From contig NZ_FXYY01000005.1 of assembly GCF_900169165.1 (NCBI RefSeq), positions 62,001 through 126,000 on the forward strand: a stretch of 64,000 nt of DNA. Direction: 5' to 3'. Below, one piece after another: positions 1 to 9,267 of the stretch. The notes below the pieces were generated by a model. That model searched no databases and had not been told where the DNA came from. It saw nothing but the letters and a program-made list of their open reading frames with translations. This DNA is from Brevibacterium linens ATCC 9172 (GTDB taxonomy: Bacteria > Actinomycetota > Actinomycetes > Actinomycetales > Brevibacteriaceae). Position 1 is the first letter of the stretch; every line of letters begins with the position of its first letter. The position numbers were made by a program, and so were the translations under genes.

Positions 1-1497
1 GCGGCTCTCGCTGCCGGATCCGCAGTCATCCACAAGCCTTCGAAGCCGACGCCGCATTGTTCTGCACTCATCGTCGACTGCCTGTGGCAGGCCGGAGTGC
101 CCAAGGACGTGCTGCAGCTGTGCGCACCGATCGAGCGGGAGCTCGGCCAGCATCTCGTCTCGCATCCTGATGTCGACCGGGTCATCCTCACCGGCGCGTC
201 GGAGACCGCGGCGATGTTCAAGTCCTTCCGTCCCGAACTCCACGTCAATGCCGAGACCTCGGGCAAGAACGCCCTGGTCATCACCCCGGCGGCGGACCGG
301 GACCTCGCCATGGCCGACCTCGTGTACTCGGCGTTCGGGCATGCCGGGCAGAAGTGTTCGGCCGCCTCGTTGGGGATCATGGTCGGATCGACCTACGATT
401 CCGAGCGCTACCGTCGCCAGCTCATCGATGCCGCCTCGTCGATGGTCGTCGATTGGCCGGCGAACCTCGCATCGACCATGGGCCCGCTGACGGAGGACCC
501 CTCGGACAAGCTGCGTCGGGCTCTGACGACGCTGGAGCCCGGCGAGTCCTGGCTGCTCGAGCCCAAGCAGCTCGACGATACGGGTCGCCTGTGGAGCCCG
601 GGGATCAAGGACGGGGTCAAGCCCGGTTCGTTCTTCCACCTCACCGAGGTCTTCGGTCCGGTGCTCGGTCTCATGCATGCCGAGGACCTCGATGAGGCCA
701 TCGAGTTCCAGAATGCCGTGGACTTCGGCCTCACCGGCGGCATCCATTCCCTCGACCCCGAGGAGGTCGCCACCTGGCTCGACCGCGTCGAGGTCGGCAA
801 CGCCTACGTCAACCGCGGAATCACCGGTGCGATCGTGCGCCGGCAGTCCTTCGGCGGCTGGAAGCAGTCCTCGGTAGGGCTGGGGTCGAAGGCAGGCGGC
901 CCGAACTACCTCATGCTCTTCGGCCACTTCGCCGATGCCGGCGGCCAGGACCTCGAGGCGGCGAAGGCCGATGACAAGCGCTGGTTCGACGCCGAATTCG
1001 GTGCGGCGAAGGACCACACAGGGCTGCGCGCGGAGGCGAACATCTTCCGCTACCGCCCCCGCCCGGTCACCTTGCGCGTGACCGCCGAGGCGAGCCTGTT
1101 CGACCTCGAACGCTCCCTGCACGCAGCCCGCACGGTGGACTCGCCGGTGCAGCTGTCCGTGGCCGAGGATGTGCCCGCAGAAGTGAAGATCGCCGTGACG
1201 AATGCCGGTGTTCCCGCCCGCACCGAGACTGCCGCCGAGTTCGCCGAGATGGTCGGCCAGGGTCGCTACGACGACACCGTGGGGGCTCGCATCCGCGTGC
1301 TCGGTCGGTTCGAGGACGAGCTGCTGGCCGCAGCCGCGCCTCGCCCGGAGGTCGCGATCATCGATGAGCCGGTGACCACATCGGGACGTGTGGAGCTGCG
1401 CTACTACGTGCAGGAGCAGGCGGTGTCGATGACCTTGCACCGCTTCGGCAACCCGAGCCGCGACTTCCACGAGCTCGCCGCCACCCTCACCTCCTAA
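1..1497 (+). CDS. putA: Proline utilisation protein PutA, C-terminal L-glutamate gamma-semialdehyde dehydrogenase part (5' end outside window)
   Basis: The reading frame is open from base 1, so the gene starts upstream; the GTG at 97 is internal. The visible 498 codons hold the second half of an aldehyde dehydrogenase fold: the SGKNA segment, the catalytic loop GHAGQKCSA with the nucleophile Cys at 355-357, and the EVFGP block. This arrangement is typical of pyrroline-5-carboxylate dehydrogenase, which oxidises glutamate semialdehyde to glutamate in proline catabolism. About 200 residues follow the catalytic domain, as in the long bifunctional PutA proteins. Whether a proline dehydrogenase domain precedes it cannot be seen. 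It ends at a TAA four bases before a large palindrome. Confidence 0.85.
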   Translation, partial: AALAAGSAVIHKPSKPTPHCSALIVDCLWQAGVPKDVLQLCAPIERELGQHLVSHPDVDRVILTGASETAAMFKSFRPELHVNAETSGKNALVITPAADRDLAMADLVYSAFGHAGQKCSAASLGIMVGSTYDSERYRRQLIDAASSMVVDWPANLASTMGPLTEDPSDKLRRALTTLEPGESWLLEPKQLDDTGRLWSPGIKDGVKPGSFFHLTEVFGPVLGLMHAEDLDEAIEFQNAVDFGLTGGIHSLDPEEVATWLDRVEVGNAYVNRGITGAIVRRQSFGGWKQSSVGLGSKAGGPNYLMLFGHFADAGGQDLEAAKADDKRWFDAEFGAAKDHTGLRAEANIFRYRPRPVTLRVTAEASLFDLERSLHAARTVDSPVQLSVAEDVPAEVKIAVTNAGVPARTETAAEFAEMVGQGRYDDTVGARIRVLGRFEDELLAAAAPRPEVAIIDEPVTTSGRVELRYYVQEQAVSMTLHRFGNPSRDFHELAATLTS

Positions 1498-1500
1498 TTG

Positions 1501-1556
1501 CTACCCGACGGCGGCCCAGCAACCTCGCGCAAGGTTGCTGGGCCGCCGTCGGGTAG
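1501..1556. repeat. 56-bp palindromic element, copy 1
   Basis: This is a perfect inverted repeat: 25-nt arms (CTACCCGACGGCGGCCCAGC then AACCT) around the 6-nt loop CGCGCA. It begins four bases after the putA TAA (TAATTG leader). A second copy lies at 51390-51445, also directly after a TAATTG stop context. It could terminate putA transcription, but it has no T-tract and its near-identity to the second copy suggests a dispersed REP-like element. Confidence 0.85.
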
Positions 1557-1620
1557 TTCGGGGGCAGGGTGAGTTGTGTAGGATGAGTGCCACCTGCAGC
1601 ACTCAGTGGACTGTCCGACT

Positions 1621-1642
1621 GTTCACAAGCTGTTCACATCTT
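1621..1642 (+). promoter_or_regulatory. Candidate PHO box (PhoP operator) upstream of the secreted nuclease gene
   Basis: Two 11-nt direct repeat units are visible, GTTCACAAGCT and GTTCACATCTT, sharing GTTCACA in exact 11-nt register. This is the known layout of actinobacterial PhoP sites. They lie about 100 nt before the nuclease start. A possible -10 (TAGGGT, 1670-1675) follows. Control of an extracellular nuclease by phosphate starvation makes biological sense and is known for nucH in corynebacteria, but the assignment here is inference. Confidence 0.55.
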
Positions 1643-1739
1643 CGCCGCTGTCGTCGTTGCGTGAGCCGCTAGGGTGCAAGGGACCGCGCACGTGGATCGT
1701 CACGATGCGCACAGCCGCTCATCCGCCCGAAAGGCTCCC

Positions 1740-4412
1740 ATGAAAGTCACGACAACTCTCTCTTCCGCCGCGGCGCTCAGCCTCGTCGCAGGCCTGTCCC
1801 TTCCCCTCGCACCGACGTCCGCAGTCGCAGCAGACGCCGCCGCAGGGGGCGACATCCACATCTCCGAAATCGCCTACACCCTGGAGACTGACTTCATCGA
1901 AGTCGCCGCCGACCCCGGCACCGATGTCTCGGGCTGGACCTTCGGCTCGGTGACTCGCGGCGGCAGCGTCTATGCGCAGGAGAACACCGTCACCGTGCCC
2001 GATGACACGACGGTCGGCGATTCCGGTGCCGTCGCGATCGACGTGCCGATCACGAACTCCGTCAAGGCCGGTTCGGCCGCCGACGGCGAGTACGGCTCGA
2101 GCGCCTTCGTCATCGACGATGACGGCGAGCTGGTCGACTTCCAGCAGATCGGCGGCGTCGTCGACGGCAAGGGCGTCACCGGCACGAAGAACACCTTCAC
2201 CCCCGCGCCCGTCATCGGCCAGGAAGCCGAACCGACCGGTGCGACTGCCGCCGGCGGCCAGTCGATCCAGCTCACCGGCGACGCGTGGACGTCGGCGGCG
2301 CCCACCCCGAACGCCCTACCCGACGGCGACGGCGACGACGGCGACGACGGTGACCCGGACCCCGAAGGCGTCACCCCGATCGCCGATATCCAGGGCACCG
2401 GCGACGCCAGCCCCATCCAAGGCAAAACCGTGACAACCCGCGGTGGCGTCACCGCCGCCTACCCCGAGGGCGGGCTGAACGGCTACTACATCCAAACCCC
2501 CGGCACCGGCGGATCCGACCGTGCCGACGGGGCAGCATCCGACGGCATCTTCGTCTACTCCCCCGACACCGTCGCCGATATCAGCATCGACGACCACGTC
2601 GAGGTCACCGGCACCGTATCCGAACACTACGGTCAGACCCAGATCTCCGTATCCGCGTCCGGTGTCAAAACGGTCGCCGAACCCGCCGAGGCGGTCAAAC
2701 CCGTCGAAGACGCCTTTCCTGCAGGAGACGAGAAGCGCGAATCCCTCGAGGGCATGCTCCTGCAGCCCAGCGAATCGCTGACCGTCGCCGACAACTACAA
2801 CACGAACACGTACGGTGAGGTCGTCCTCGCCACCGGTGACGGCACACTGCCCCAGCCCACCGACGTCCACCGCCCCGGCACCCCCGAGGCAAAGGCTATG
2901 GAAGCCGAGAACCTCGACCGTGAGGTCGTCCTCGACGACGGCGCCACCGTGAACTTCCTCAAAGCCGACAAGGACATCCCCCTGCCCTACCTCAGCAAGG
3001 AGGACCCGGTCCGCGTCGGTGCGCAGGCGAGCTTCACCTCCCCCGTCGTGCTCGGCTTCGATCACGAGAAGTGGCGGTTCCAGCCGACGACCCGTCTGAC
3101 CGGGGACAACGCCGAGGCGGTCCAGCCGACCACCTTCACCGACACTCGCACCGAGATCCCCGAGGCCGTCGGCGGGCAGGTCAGCCTCGCCAGCTTCAAC
3201 GTCCTCAACTACTTCACCACCACCGGCGACCAGCTCTCTGGCTGCCAGTACTACGACGACCGCGAGGGCAACCACATCACCGTCCGCGGCAGCTGCGATG
3301 CCCGCGGTGCCGCGAACGCGGAGAGCCTCAAGCGTCAGGAGACGAAGATCATCACCGCGATCAACAAGCTCGACGCCTCGGTGGTCTCGCTCATGGAGAT
3401 CGAGAATTCCGCCGCCTTCGGCAAGGACCGCGACGATGCCCTGGCGACCCTGGTCAAGCGCCTCAACGAGGCCGCCGGAACCGAGAAATGGGACTTCGTC
3501 GACTCCCCTGCCGCCGTTCCGTCCGATGAGGATGTCATCCGCACGGCATTGATCTACCAGCCCGCCGAGGTGGCCCCGCAGAACGAATCCACGATCCTCG
3601 ACGATCAGGATGCGTTCTCCAATGCCCGCGAACCCCTGTCCCAGGCGTTCGCCCCGAAGGACGGTACCGGTGAGATCGAAAAGGACGAGACCTTCGTGAC
3701 GATCTCCAACCACTTCAAGTCCAAGGGATCCGGGTCAGGTCCGGGCAACGAGGACTCCGGTGACGGTCAGGGCGCGTCGAACGCCGACCGCGTGAAGCAG
3801 GCCGAAGCGCTCGTCGGGTTTGCCGGTGACCAACAGGAGGCAACGAACAGCGACCTGGTCTACCTCCTCGGCGATTTCAACTCCTACACTCAGGAGGACC
3901 CGATGCAGGTCTTCTACGAGGCCGGGTACAAGGACATCGCTGCGGAGAAGACGGACGAATCCACGTATGTCTATGGTTCGCGCACGGGCAGCCTCGACCA
4001 CGTCCTCGCCCTCGACGCCTCGGACGAAGCCGACGGTGCAGGCACGGATGCAACGGCCTTCGACTCCGTCACCGGGGCCGATGTCTGGAACATCAACTCG
4101 GTCGAGTCCCTGGCTCTCGAATACAGCCGCTTCAACTACAACGTCAGCGACCTCTTCGCTCCGGACCAGTTCCGGGCTTCCGACCATGATCCGGTCGTCG
4201 TCGGTCTCTTCGACCCCTCAGATGAAGGCGGGGACGACGACGCCGGAGCAGACGCCGGGGATAACGCGGATGCCGACGGCTCAAGCGACCACCCCGGCGG
4301 AAAGAACGCGGGGAAGAACGGCGGCAAGAACGGCAATCATTGGGGCAGCCGCGACGGTGATCACCCTGGAGGCAAGAACGCAGGGAAGAACGGTCACCAC
4401 AACGGCTGGTGA
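1740..4412 (+). CDS. nucH: Secreted ExeM/NucH-type extracellular nuclease
   Basis: The ATG at 1740 is preferred over an in-frame upstream start because it opens a clear Sec signal peptide (MKVTTTLSS... cleavage near AVAADA). The 890-aa product then shows a lamin-tail-like domain (about residues 35-85), an OB-fold region typical of ExeM nucleases (about 210-330, with GYYIQTPG), and an endonuclease/exonuclease/phosphatase domain from SLASFNVLNYF to ASDHDPVVVG, including LMEIEN, SNHFKSKG and LLGDFNSY. The last 50 residues are a Gly/Lys/Asn/His-rich tail with repeated HPGGKNAGKNG units. The likely role is degrading extracellular DNA for phosphate or nucleosides. It converges with prpF-like at a 3-nt gap. 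Confidence 0.85.
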   Translation: MKVTTTLSSAAALSLVAGLSLPLAPTSAVAADAAAGGDIHISEIAYTLETDFIEVAADPGTDVSGWTFGSVTRGGSVYAQENTVTVPDDTTVGDSGAVAIDVPITNSVKAGSAADGEYGSSAFVIDDDGELVDFQQIGGVVDGKGVTGTKNTFTPAPVIGQEAEPTGATAAGGQSIQLTGDAWTSAAPTPNALPDGDGDDGDDGDPDPEGVTPIADIQGTGDASPIQGKTVTTRGGVTAAYPEGGLNGYYIQTPGTGGSDRADGAASDGIFVYSPDTVADISIDDHVEVTGTVSEHYGQTQISVSASGVKTVAEPAEAVKPVEDAFPAGDEKRESLEGMLLQPSESLTVADNYNTNTYGEVVLATGDGTLPQPTDVHRPGTPEAKAMEAENLDREVVLDDGATVNFLKADKDIPLPYLSKEDPVRVGAQASFTSPVVLGFDHEKWRFQPTTRLTGDNAEAVQPTTFTDTRTEIPEAVGGQVSLASFNVLNYFTTTGDQLSGCQYYDDREGNHITVRGSCDARGAANAESLKRQETKIITAINKLDASVVSLMEIENSAAFGKDRDDALATLVKRLNEAAGTEKWDFVDSPAAVPSDEDVIRTALIYQPAEVAPQNESTILDDQDAFSNAREPLSQAFAPKDGTGEIEKDETFVTISNHFKSKGSGSGPGNEDSGDGQGASNADRVKQAEALVGFAGDQQEATNSDLVYLLGDFNSYTQEDPMQVFYEAGYKDIAAEKTDESTYVYGSRTGSLDHVLALDASDEADGAGTDATAFDSVTGADVWNINSVESLALEYSRFNYNVSDLFAPDQFRASDHDPVVVGLFDPSDEGGDDDAGADAGDNADADGSSDHPGGKNAGKNGGKNGNHWGSRDGDHPGGKNAGKNGHHNGW

Positions 4413-4415
4413 CAC

Positions 4416-5558
4416 CTAGTCGGTGACGGCCACCTGCCCTCGCATGAGCACTCGCGCAGTGCGGAAGAGGGAGGTGGCCGTCACCGTGTCCGCATCGAAG
4501 ACGGCACCGGCCGTGACGACGCCCGAAGGGGTAGCCAGCCGCACTTCCGGCCCGACAGCCCCGGGCCGGGAGCGTCGGATGATGCGGTTGATGATCGTAT
4601 CCGGGATCTGCGCGGCCGCGGCCAGGCACATGGCTCCGGTTCCGGGCACGGCGTTGTGTGTCTGCCCCATGGAGATCATTCGCACGGGCAGGTCGGCCTC
4701 CTCGGCGGCCAGGGTCGTTCCGTCGAGCAGTCGTGTGGGCTCTGGGGCGGTGACCACGGCGACCTTCGGCACGACATCCGGCGCTTCCTCCGGTGACTCA
4801 CATAGTCCCATCCGCACGGCGGCGTTGCGGCGCAGCTGCTCGATCATGCCCATCGCATGCACGTTCGCGTCGATCTCCTCCGGCGATTCGGTGCCCTTGA
4901 GTCCGATCGCAGCACCCGGAACGATGACGACGGGCAGGGTGGCGTCGACGAGGCTGACCTCGAACATCGCCCCACCTGCAGTGATGGACTCAGCGGCCTT
5001 CCCTGTCGGCAGGAGCCCGACGGTGCGGCTGCCGGCCGGGTCGGGGTAGATGAGCTCGACCGGCGCACCCGTTCCGCTGACTCCGGGCAGCACCAGATCG
5101 CCCGCAACCTCGGCCTGCCCGTCGACGACGCGCAGTCCGACGTCGACGAGTTTCTGCGTGTTCGTATTGAGCAGCCGAAAGACGTGCCATCCATCGGCGG
5201 CGGAGATCAGCCCTGCCGAGAGGGCGAAGGGCACGACCCCGGATGACAGATTTCCGCAGTTGCCGGAGTAGTCGACGGCCGCCTCGGTGACGGAGACCTG
5301 ACCGAACGTGTAGTCGAGGTCGACCCCGTCCCTCGCCGAGGCGGCCACGACGACGATCTTGGACAGAGAAGAGACTCCCCCGCCCATTCCGTCGAGCTGA
5401 CGGCCGAACGGATCGGGCGAGCCCATCGCCGAGGTGAAGAGCCGGTCCCAAACCGCTGTATCCCGGTCCGCGTTCAGCGACGGCAGCGCGGATTCGCTGA
5501 AGAACAGTCCTTTGCTTGTGCCGCCGCGAACGAACGTGGCATCGATCCACCGAGTCAT
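4416..5558 (-). CDS. PrpF-family isomerase (4-oxalomesaconate tautomerase / methylaconitate isomerase type)
   Basis: The 380-aa protein opens with RGGTSKGLFF and contains GNCGNLSSGV, which carries the usual catalytic Cys, and HNAVPGTGAMCLAAA near the C-terminus. These are PrpF-family hallmarks of the diaminopimelate-epimerase-like fold, and the length is normal. PrpF-like enzymes move the double bond of 2-methylaconitate, oxalomesaconate or related acids. The neighbouring aromatic-acid permease and aldehyde dehydrogenase remnant suggest an aromatic ring-cleavage substrate over methylcitrate, but this is inference. The stop codon is TAG, so TAG is a real terminator in this genome. Confidence 0.8.
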   Translation of the reverse strand: MTRWIDATFVRGGTSKGLFFSESALPSLNADRDTAVWDRLFTSAMGSPDPFGRQLDGMGGGVSSLSKIVVVAASARDGVDLDYTFGQVSVTEAAVDYSGNCGNLSSGVVPFALSAGLISAADGWHVFRLLNTNTQKLVDVGLRVVDGQAEVAGDLVLPGVSGTGAPVELIYPDPAGSRTVGLLPTGKAAESITAGGAMFEVSLVDATLPVVIVPGAAIGLKGTESPEEIDANVHAMGMIEQLRRNAAVRMGLCESPEEAPDVVPKVAVVTAPEPTRLLDGTTLAAEEADLPVRMISMGQTHNAVPGTGAMCLAAAAQIPDTIINRIIRRSRPGAVGPEVRLATPSGVVTAGAVFDADTVTATSLFRTARVLMRGQVAVTD

Positions 5559-5609
5559 GGACTCAGCGTAGCGAACCCCACTGACGTCACTGCACGGATG
5601 CCAGCGGAC

Positions 5610-6902
5610 TCAGCGTACGGATCTCGGCACGATCGCCATGGCCGCGAAGCCGAACATAGCGACGACGGCGAAGAGGTAGAAGCCCCACGGGTAGGCGATG
5701 CCTGCGGTGACGAGGGCACCGGTGATGAAGGGGCCGACGATGGCACCGATCCGCCCGATTCCCGAGGCCATGCCCAGCGCGGTGCCGCGGGCCTGAGGCG
5801 GGTAGACGGACGAGACGAAGGCGTAGACGAGCACCTGGGCGGAGAAGACGAAGACTCCGGTGATGAACACGGCGATATTGAGCAGGACCTGGCTGGTCAT
5901 CGGGATCGACAGTGCGGCGAGGAAGATCGCGGCGAGGACGAACCACATGAGCACGATCTTCTTCGTCCCGTGCCTATCGGCCAACCAGCCGGCCAGGACG
6001 AGCCCGACGACGGCGCCGATGTTCATGACGAAGAGCATGACCAGCGAATCAGAGACCTCGTAGCCGGCGTCGGCCATGATCTTCGGCAGCCAGGTGTTGA
6101 GTCCGTAGACGAGCAGCAGGCCCATGAAGCTCGCCGCCCACACGCCGATGGTCACCAGCGCGAGCTTGCCTGAGAAGAGTCCGGCCATTCCGGTCTTCGC
6201 CTGTGCGTCGACAGTGCCGTCGACAGTGCCGGCCGGATCGGCGGCGTCTGCGTCCTTCGCCTGCGCGGCCGCCGGGTTGCGTTTGAGTTCCTGAGCGATG
6301 AGGAACACCTCGGATTCGGGCAGCTTCCAGATCAGAAGGGGAACCATGACGAGGCCCGCGATGCCTCCGACGAGGAAGAGCAGGTGCCAGTTGTGGGAGT
6401 AGGCGACGGCGAGCAGGGAGATCGCCACTGCACCGGCGTGGTAGCCGGTCATCGTCAGGGTCGTGGCCTTGCCCGTCTTGCCGGACTTGTTGTACTCGCT
6501 GATGTAGGCGAGCGCACTGGGCATCACGGCACCGAGGAAGAGTCCGGCGATGAACCGGTAGGTGGTGAACAGTGCGACGTTCGGGGCGAACGCGACGAGC
6601 AGGGTGAAGACGCTGAAGCCGATGACGCAGCCGATGATCGTCCACCGGCGTCCGATCCGGTCGACGACGGGGCCGACGGACACGGCGCCGAGGCCGACGC
6701 CGACGAGGCTGAGGGTGGCCACCATCGTGGCCGCCTCGGGGGTGAATCCGAGGGCCTCGGTGGCCAGCAGCTCGGGGATGACTGCGCCGAGGACGACGAG
6801 GTCGAAGCCTTCCAAAGCGACGGCCAGCCAGCACAGGACGGCCGGCCAGCGGCCCGCCGAGGCGAAGCCGGTCGTGGAAGCGGATGGGGAGGTTGCGGAC
6901 AT
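5610..6902 (-). CDS. MFS aromatic acid:H+ symporter (AAHS family, PcaK/BenK type)
   Basis: A 430-aa membrane protein with about 12 hydrophobic segments. The first helix contains LEGFDLVVLGAVIPEL, matching the acidic signature of the AAHS family (D/E-G-F/Y-D). The loop DRIGRRW after helix 3 is the MFS A-motif, and a long hydrophilic loop of about 45 residues (rich in Ala/Asp) lies in the middle as usual. The family imports benzoate, 4-hydroxybenzoate or protocatechuate. It lies just downstream of the broken aldehyde dehydrogenase (28-nt gap) on the same strand, so the two were probably one transcript. Confidence 0.8.
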   Translation of the reverse strand: MSATSPSASTTGFASAGRWPAVLCWLAVALEGFDLVVLGAVIPELLATEALGFTPEAATMVATLSLVGVGLGAVSVGPVVDRIGRRWTIIGCVIGFSVFTLLVAFAPNVALFTTYRFIAGLFLGAVMPSALAYISEYNKSGKTGKATTLTMTGYHAGAVAISLLAVAYSHNWHLLFLVGGIAGLVMVPLLIWKLPESEVFLIAQELKRNPAAAQAKDADAADPAGTVDGTVDAQAKTGMAGLFSGKLALVTIGVWAASFMGLLLVYGLNTWLPKIMADAGYEVSDSLVMLFVMNIGAVVGLVLAGWLADRHGTKKIVLMWFVLAAIFLAALSIPMTSQVLLNIAVFITGVFVFSAQVLVYAFVSSVYPPQARGTALGMASGIGRIGAIVGPFITGALVTAGIAYPWGFYLFAVVAMFGFAAMAIVPRSVR

Positions 6903-6930
6903 CGATGTCTCCGAGGTGGTGTGGTGTCGG

Positions 6931-8388
6931 TCAGAACGGGTACGGCGCGATGGACGAGCGCATCGTCACCCATTGGGTTTCGGTGAAGGCTTCGATATTC
7001 GCCTCGGCCCCGCCGAATCGTGATCCGTTGCCGGAGTCCTTCGTCCCGCCGAAGGGGACGTTGGCTTCGTCGGAGACGGTCTGTTCGTTGATGTGGATCT
7101 TCCCGGTGTCGACGAGGTCGGCGAGTTCCATGGCCATCCCCACATCGCCGAGGATGCCGAGCGAGAGCCCGTATTCACTGTCGTTGACCATTGCGGCCGC
7201 CTCCTCCAGGGTGGAGAAGCGGGCGACGGGTGCGACGGGTCCGAAGATCTCCTGGGCCCAGGCCGGGTTCGAGGGGCTCAGGTCGGTGAGCACCGTCGGT
7301 GGGATGAAGGCGCCTTCGCCCGGTCCTCCGGCGACGAGCCTCGCACCGTCGGCGGTGGCCTTGTCGAGGATGTCACGGACGTGGGTGCGCTGTTTCTCGT
7401 CGATGATCGGTCCGATCGCGACCTCCTCGGTGGCAGGGTTGCCGACCGGCAGGTTGCGAGCGCGTTCGGCCAGCTATTCGACGTACTCGTCATAGATGGA
7501 GTCGTGGACAAGGTGGCGGCCGGTGGTCATGCAGATCTGGCCTTGGTGCATCCACGATCCGAAGGCCCCCGCCGAGGTGGCCGGACCGACCTCGGCACCG
7601 GGAAGGACGACGAGCGCATTGTTTCCACCGAGTTCGAGGTGGCAGCGCTTGAGGAGGCGACCGGCGGCTTCGCCGACCTTGCGTCCGGCCGCGGTGGATC
7701 CGGTGAAGGAGATGACGGAGACCTCGGGTGCGGCGACGACGGCTTCACCGGCGTCGAGGCCGCCGGGCAGGACCTGGAGCAGTCCTTCGGGCAGGCCCGC
7801 CTCGGCGAAGACCTTCGCGATCGCCACTCCGGCGCACACGGCGGTGCGCGGGTCCGGCTTGAGCAGGACCGCGTTGCCCAGGGCCAGGGCCGGGGCGACC
7901 GAGCGCATGGCGAGGATGAGGGGGAAGTTGAACGGAGCGATGACGGAGACGACTCCGGCGGGCACCCGGCGGGCGAAGGACCAGCGGGGTTCGTTCGAGG
8001 TCAGCACCTGGCCCTTGGGGTGGCTGGGCAGCGCGGAGGATTCATAGCAGATGGCTTCAGCGGAGGAGATCTCGAGTGCGGCCTTCGCAGGGATGGAGCC
8101 GGCTTCGCGGATGATCCAGCCGGCGAGCTCATCGGCATGTTCGGCCCATAGGGCACCGGCGCGGCGCAGCACTGCGGCCCGTTCGGCCGGGGTGGTCTTC
8201 GCCCATTCCTTCTGTGCAGCAACGGCTCGCGTGGCGGCGGTGTGGACGTCGTCGGCGCTGGCGGCACCGAGACGGCCGAGAGTCTCACCGGTGGCCGGTT
8301 CGATGACGTCGTAGGTCCCTCCCTAGCCTGCGGTCCAGGTACCGGTGAAGATCTTCTCGCGCCAGTCGGTTCCCAGAAAATCAGTCAT
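6931..8388 (-). pseudogene. Benzaldehyde/vanillin-type aldehyde dehydrogenase broken by two in-frame TAG codons
   Basis: One continuous frame of 485 codons encodes an aldehyde dehydrogenase: PFNFPL, KPDPRT, FTGSTAAG, LELGGNNALVV, the active-site Cys in HQGQICMTTGR, and EIFGPVAPV. Two TAG codons interrupt it. One is at codon 22 (8323-8325, in WTAG-stop-GGTYDV, where TGG is the probable ancestor). The other is at 7474-7476 (YVE-stop-LAERAR, where CAG is the probable ancestor). Each is one G:C to A:T transition. Only fragments would be made without readthrough. Its neighbours, an aromatic-acid permease and an IclR regulator, suggest aromatic aldehyde oxidation. Confidence 0.85.
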
Positions 8389-8477
8389 TGTCTGTCCTCA
8401 CTTCTTTGTCGGGGCGGGACTGTGGTGCACCTCTCGTCAGAGTAGTGACCCGCACCACCCGAATCCACAGTGATCCT

Positions 8478-8512
8478 ATTCATTGAGAATTTCAACTGAG
8501 AGCCGCTAGAAT
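8478..8512 (+). promoter_or_regulatory. Divergent promoter/operator region of the IclR gene
   Basis: A plausible promoter reads TTGAGA (8483-8488), an 18-nt spacer, then TAGAAT (8507-8512), followed by the IclR ATG at 8520. This would give a nearly leaderless transcript, consistent with the absence of a Shine-Dalgarno. The -35 is embedded in ATTCATTGAGAA (8478-8489), a 12-mer repeated exactly upstream of pobA at 30465-30476. This suggests a regulator site. Confidence 0.5.
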
Positions 8513-8519
8513 CCGAGGC

Positions 8520-9266
8520 ATGGCGAACTCTCCTTCCGGCGACTCGATGATCGATCGACTGGTGCGTGTGCTCGCATCCTTCGACCCGGATCATCAGAGC
8601 CTGAGCACCGACGAGATCGCCGAGCGTTCCGAACTGCCGAAGTCGACGGCCTACCGGCTCATCGGTGAGATGATGCGTCACGATCTGCTCCAACGCGACC
8701 CCAACGGCCGCATCCGGATCGGAGTCGGAATGTGGGAGCTGTCGAACCGCGCCTCCGATGCCGTTGGTCTGGCTTCGGTGGCCAGGCCGCACATGATGGG
8801 CGTGCATGAGTTCGTCGGCGAGAACACACAGCTGGGCATCCTGCGCGAACGCGAGGTGCTCATCATCGAGCGCATGTCGGCGCCCAATGCGGTCGTCCAC
8901 CGCTCGAAGACTGCCGGTCGACTGCCGGCACATGCGTCTTCGTGTGGGCTCGTGCTGCTGGCGTATGCACCCAAACATGTGCGCGAGGCGTATCTGCGCG
9001 GACCCCTGTCCGCGATCACGGAGAAGACGACGACGGATCCGGCGGCTCTGCGCACGATGTTCACCTCGATCCGGTCTCACCATTTCGCCGAACTGTCTGG
9101 CCATATCGATGAGGGCACGACAGGCATCACGGTTCCCGTCTTCGACGCCGGCGGGGCCGCGATCGCCGGGCTCGGCGTCGTCATCGATTCGGAGCACCGG
9201 AAAGGCGTGCCTGCGATCATGCGAGTTCTGCGGACCGCCTCGGCGAGGATCACGCAGGATCTGTGA
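8520..9266 (+). CDS. IclR-family transcriptional regulator
   Basis: The 248-aa protein has an N-terminal winged helix (residues about 10-70, with STDEIAERSELPKSTAYRLIGEM as the recognition region) and a C-terminal effector-binding domain containing LPAHASSCGLVLLAY and EGTTGITVPVFDAGG, both classic IclR signatures. It is divergent from the broken aldehyde dehydrogenase and the aromatic-acid permease, so it is likely their local regulator. IclR members such as PcaR, PobR and PcaU control aromatic catabolism. A shared 12-mer upstream of pobA hints that this protein may also control that distant cluster. The start is supported by the promoter spacing. Confidence 0.85.
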   Translation: MANSPSGDSMIDRLVRVLASFDPDHQSLSTDEIAERSELPKSTAYRLIGEMMRHDLLQRDPNGRIRIGVGMWELSNRASDAVGLASVARPHMMGVHEFVGENTQLGILREREVLIIERMSAPNAVVHRSKTAGRLPAHASSCGLVLLAYAPKHVREAYLRGPLSAITEKTTTDPAALRTMFTSIRSHHFAELSGHIDEGTTGITVPVFDAGGAAIAGLGVVIDSEHRKGVPAIMRVLRTASARITQDL

Positions 9267-9267
9267 G

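Noticed and set aside
2316-3713. 465-codon minus-strand frame over nucH
   Set aside because: Antisense shadow of a high-GC gene: Val/Gly/Asp-rich, no family, no ribosome site, and nucH on the other strand is clearly coding.
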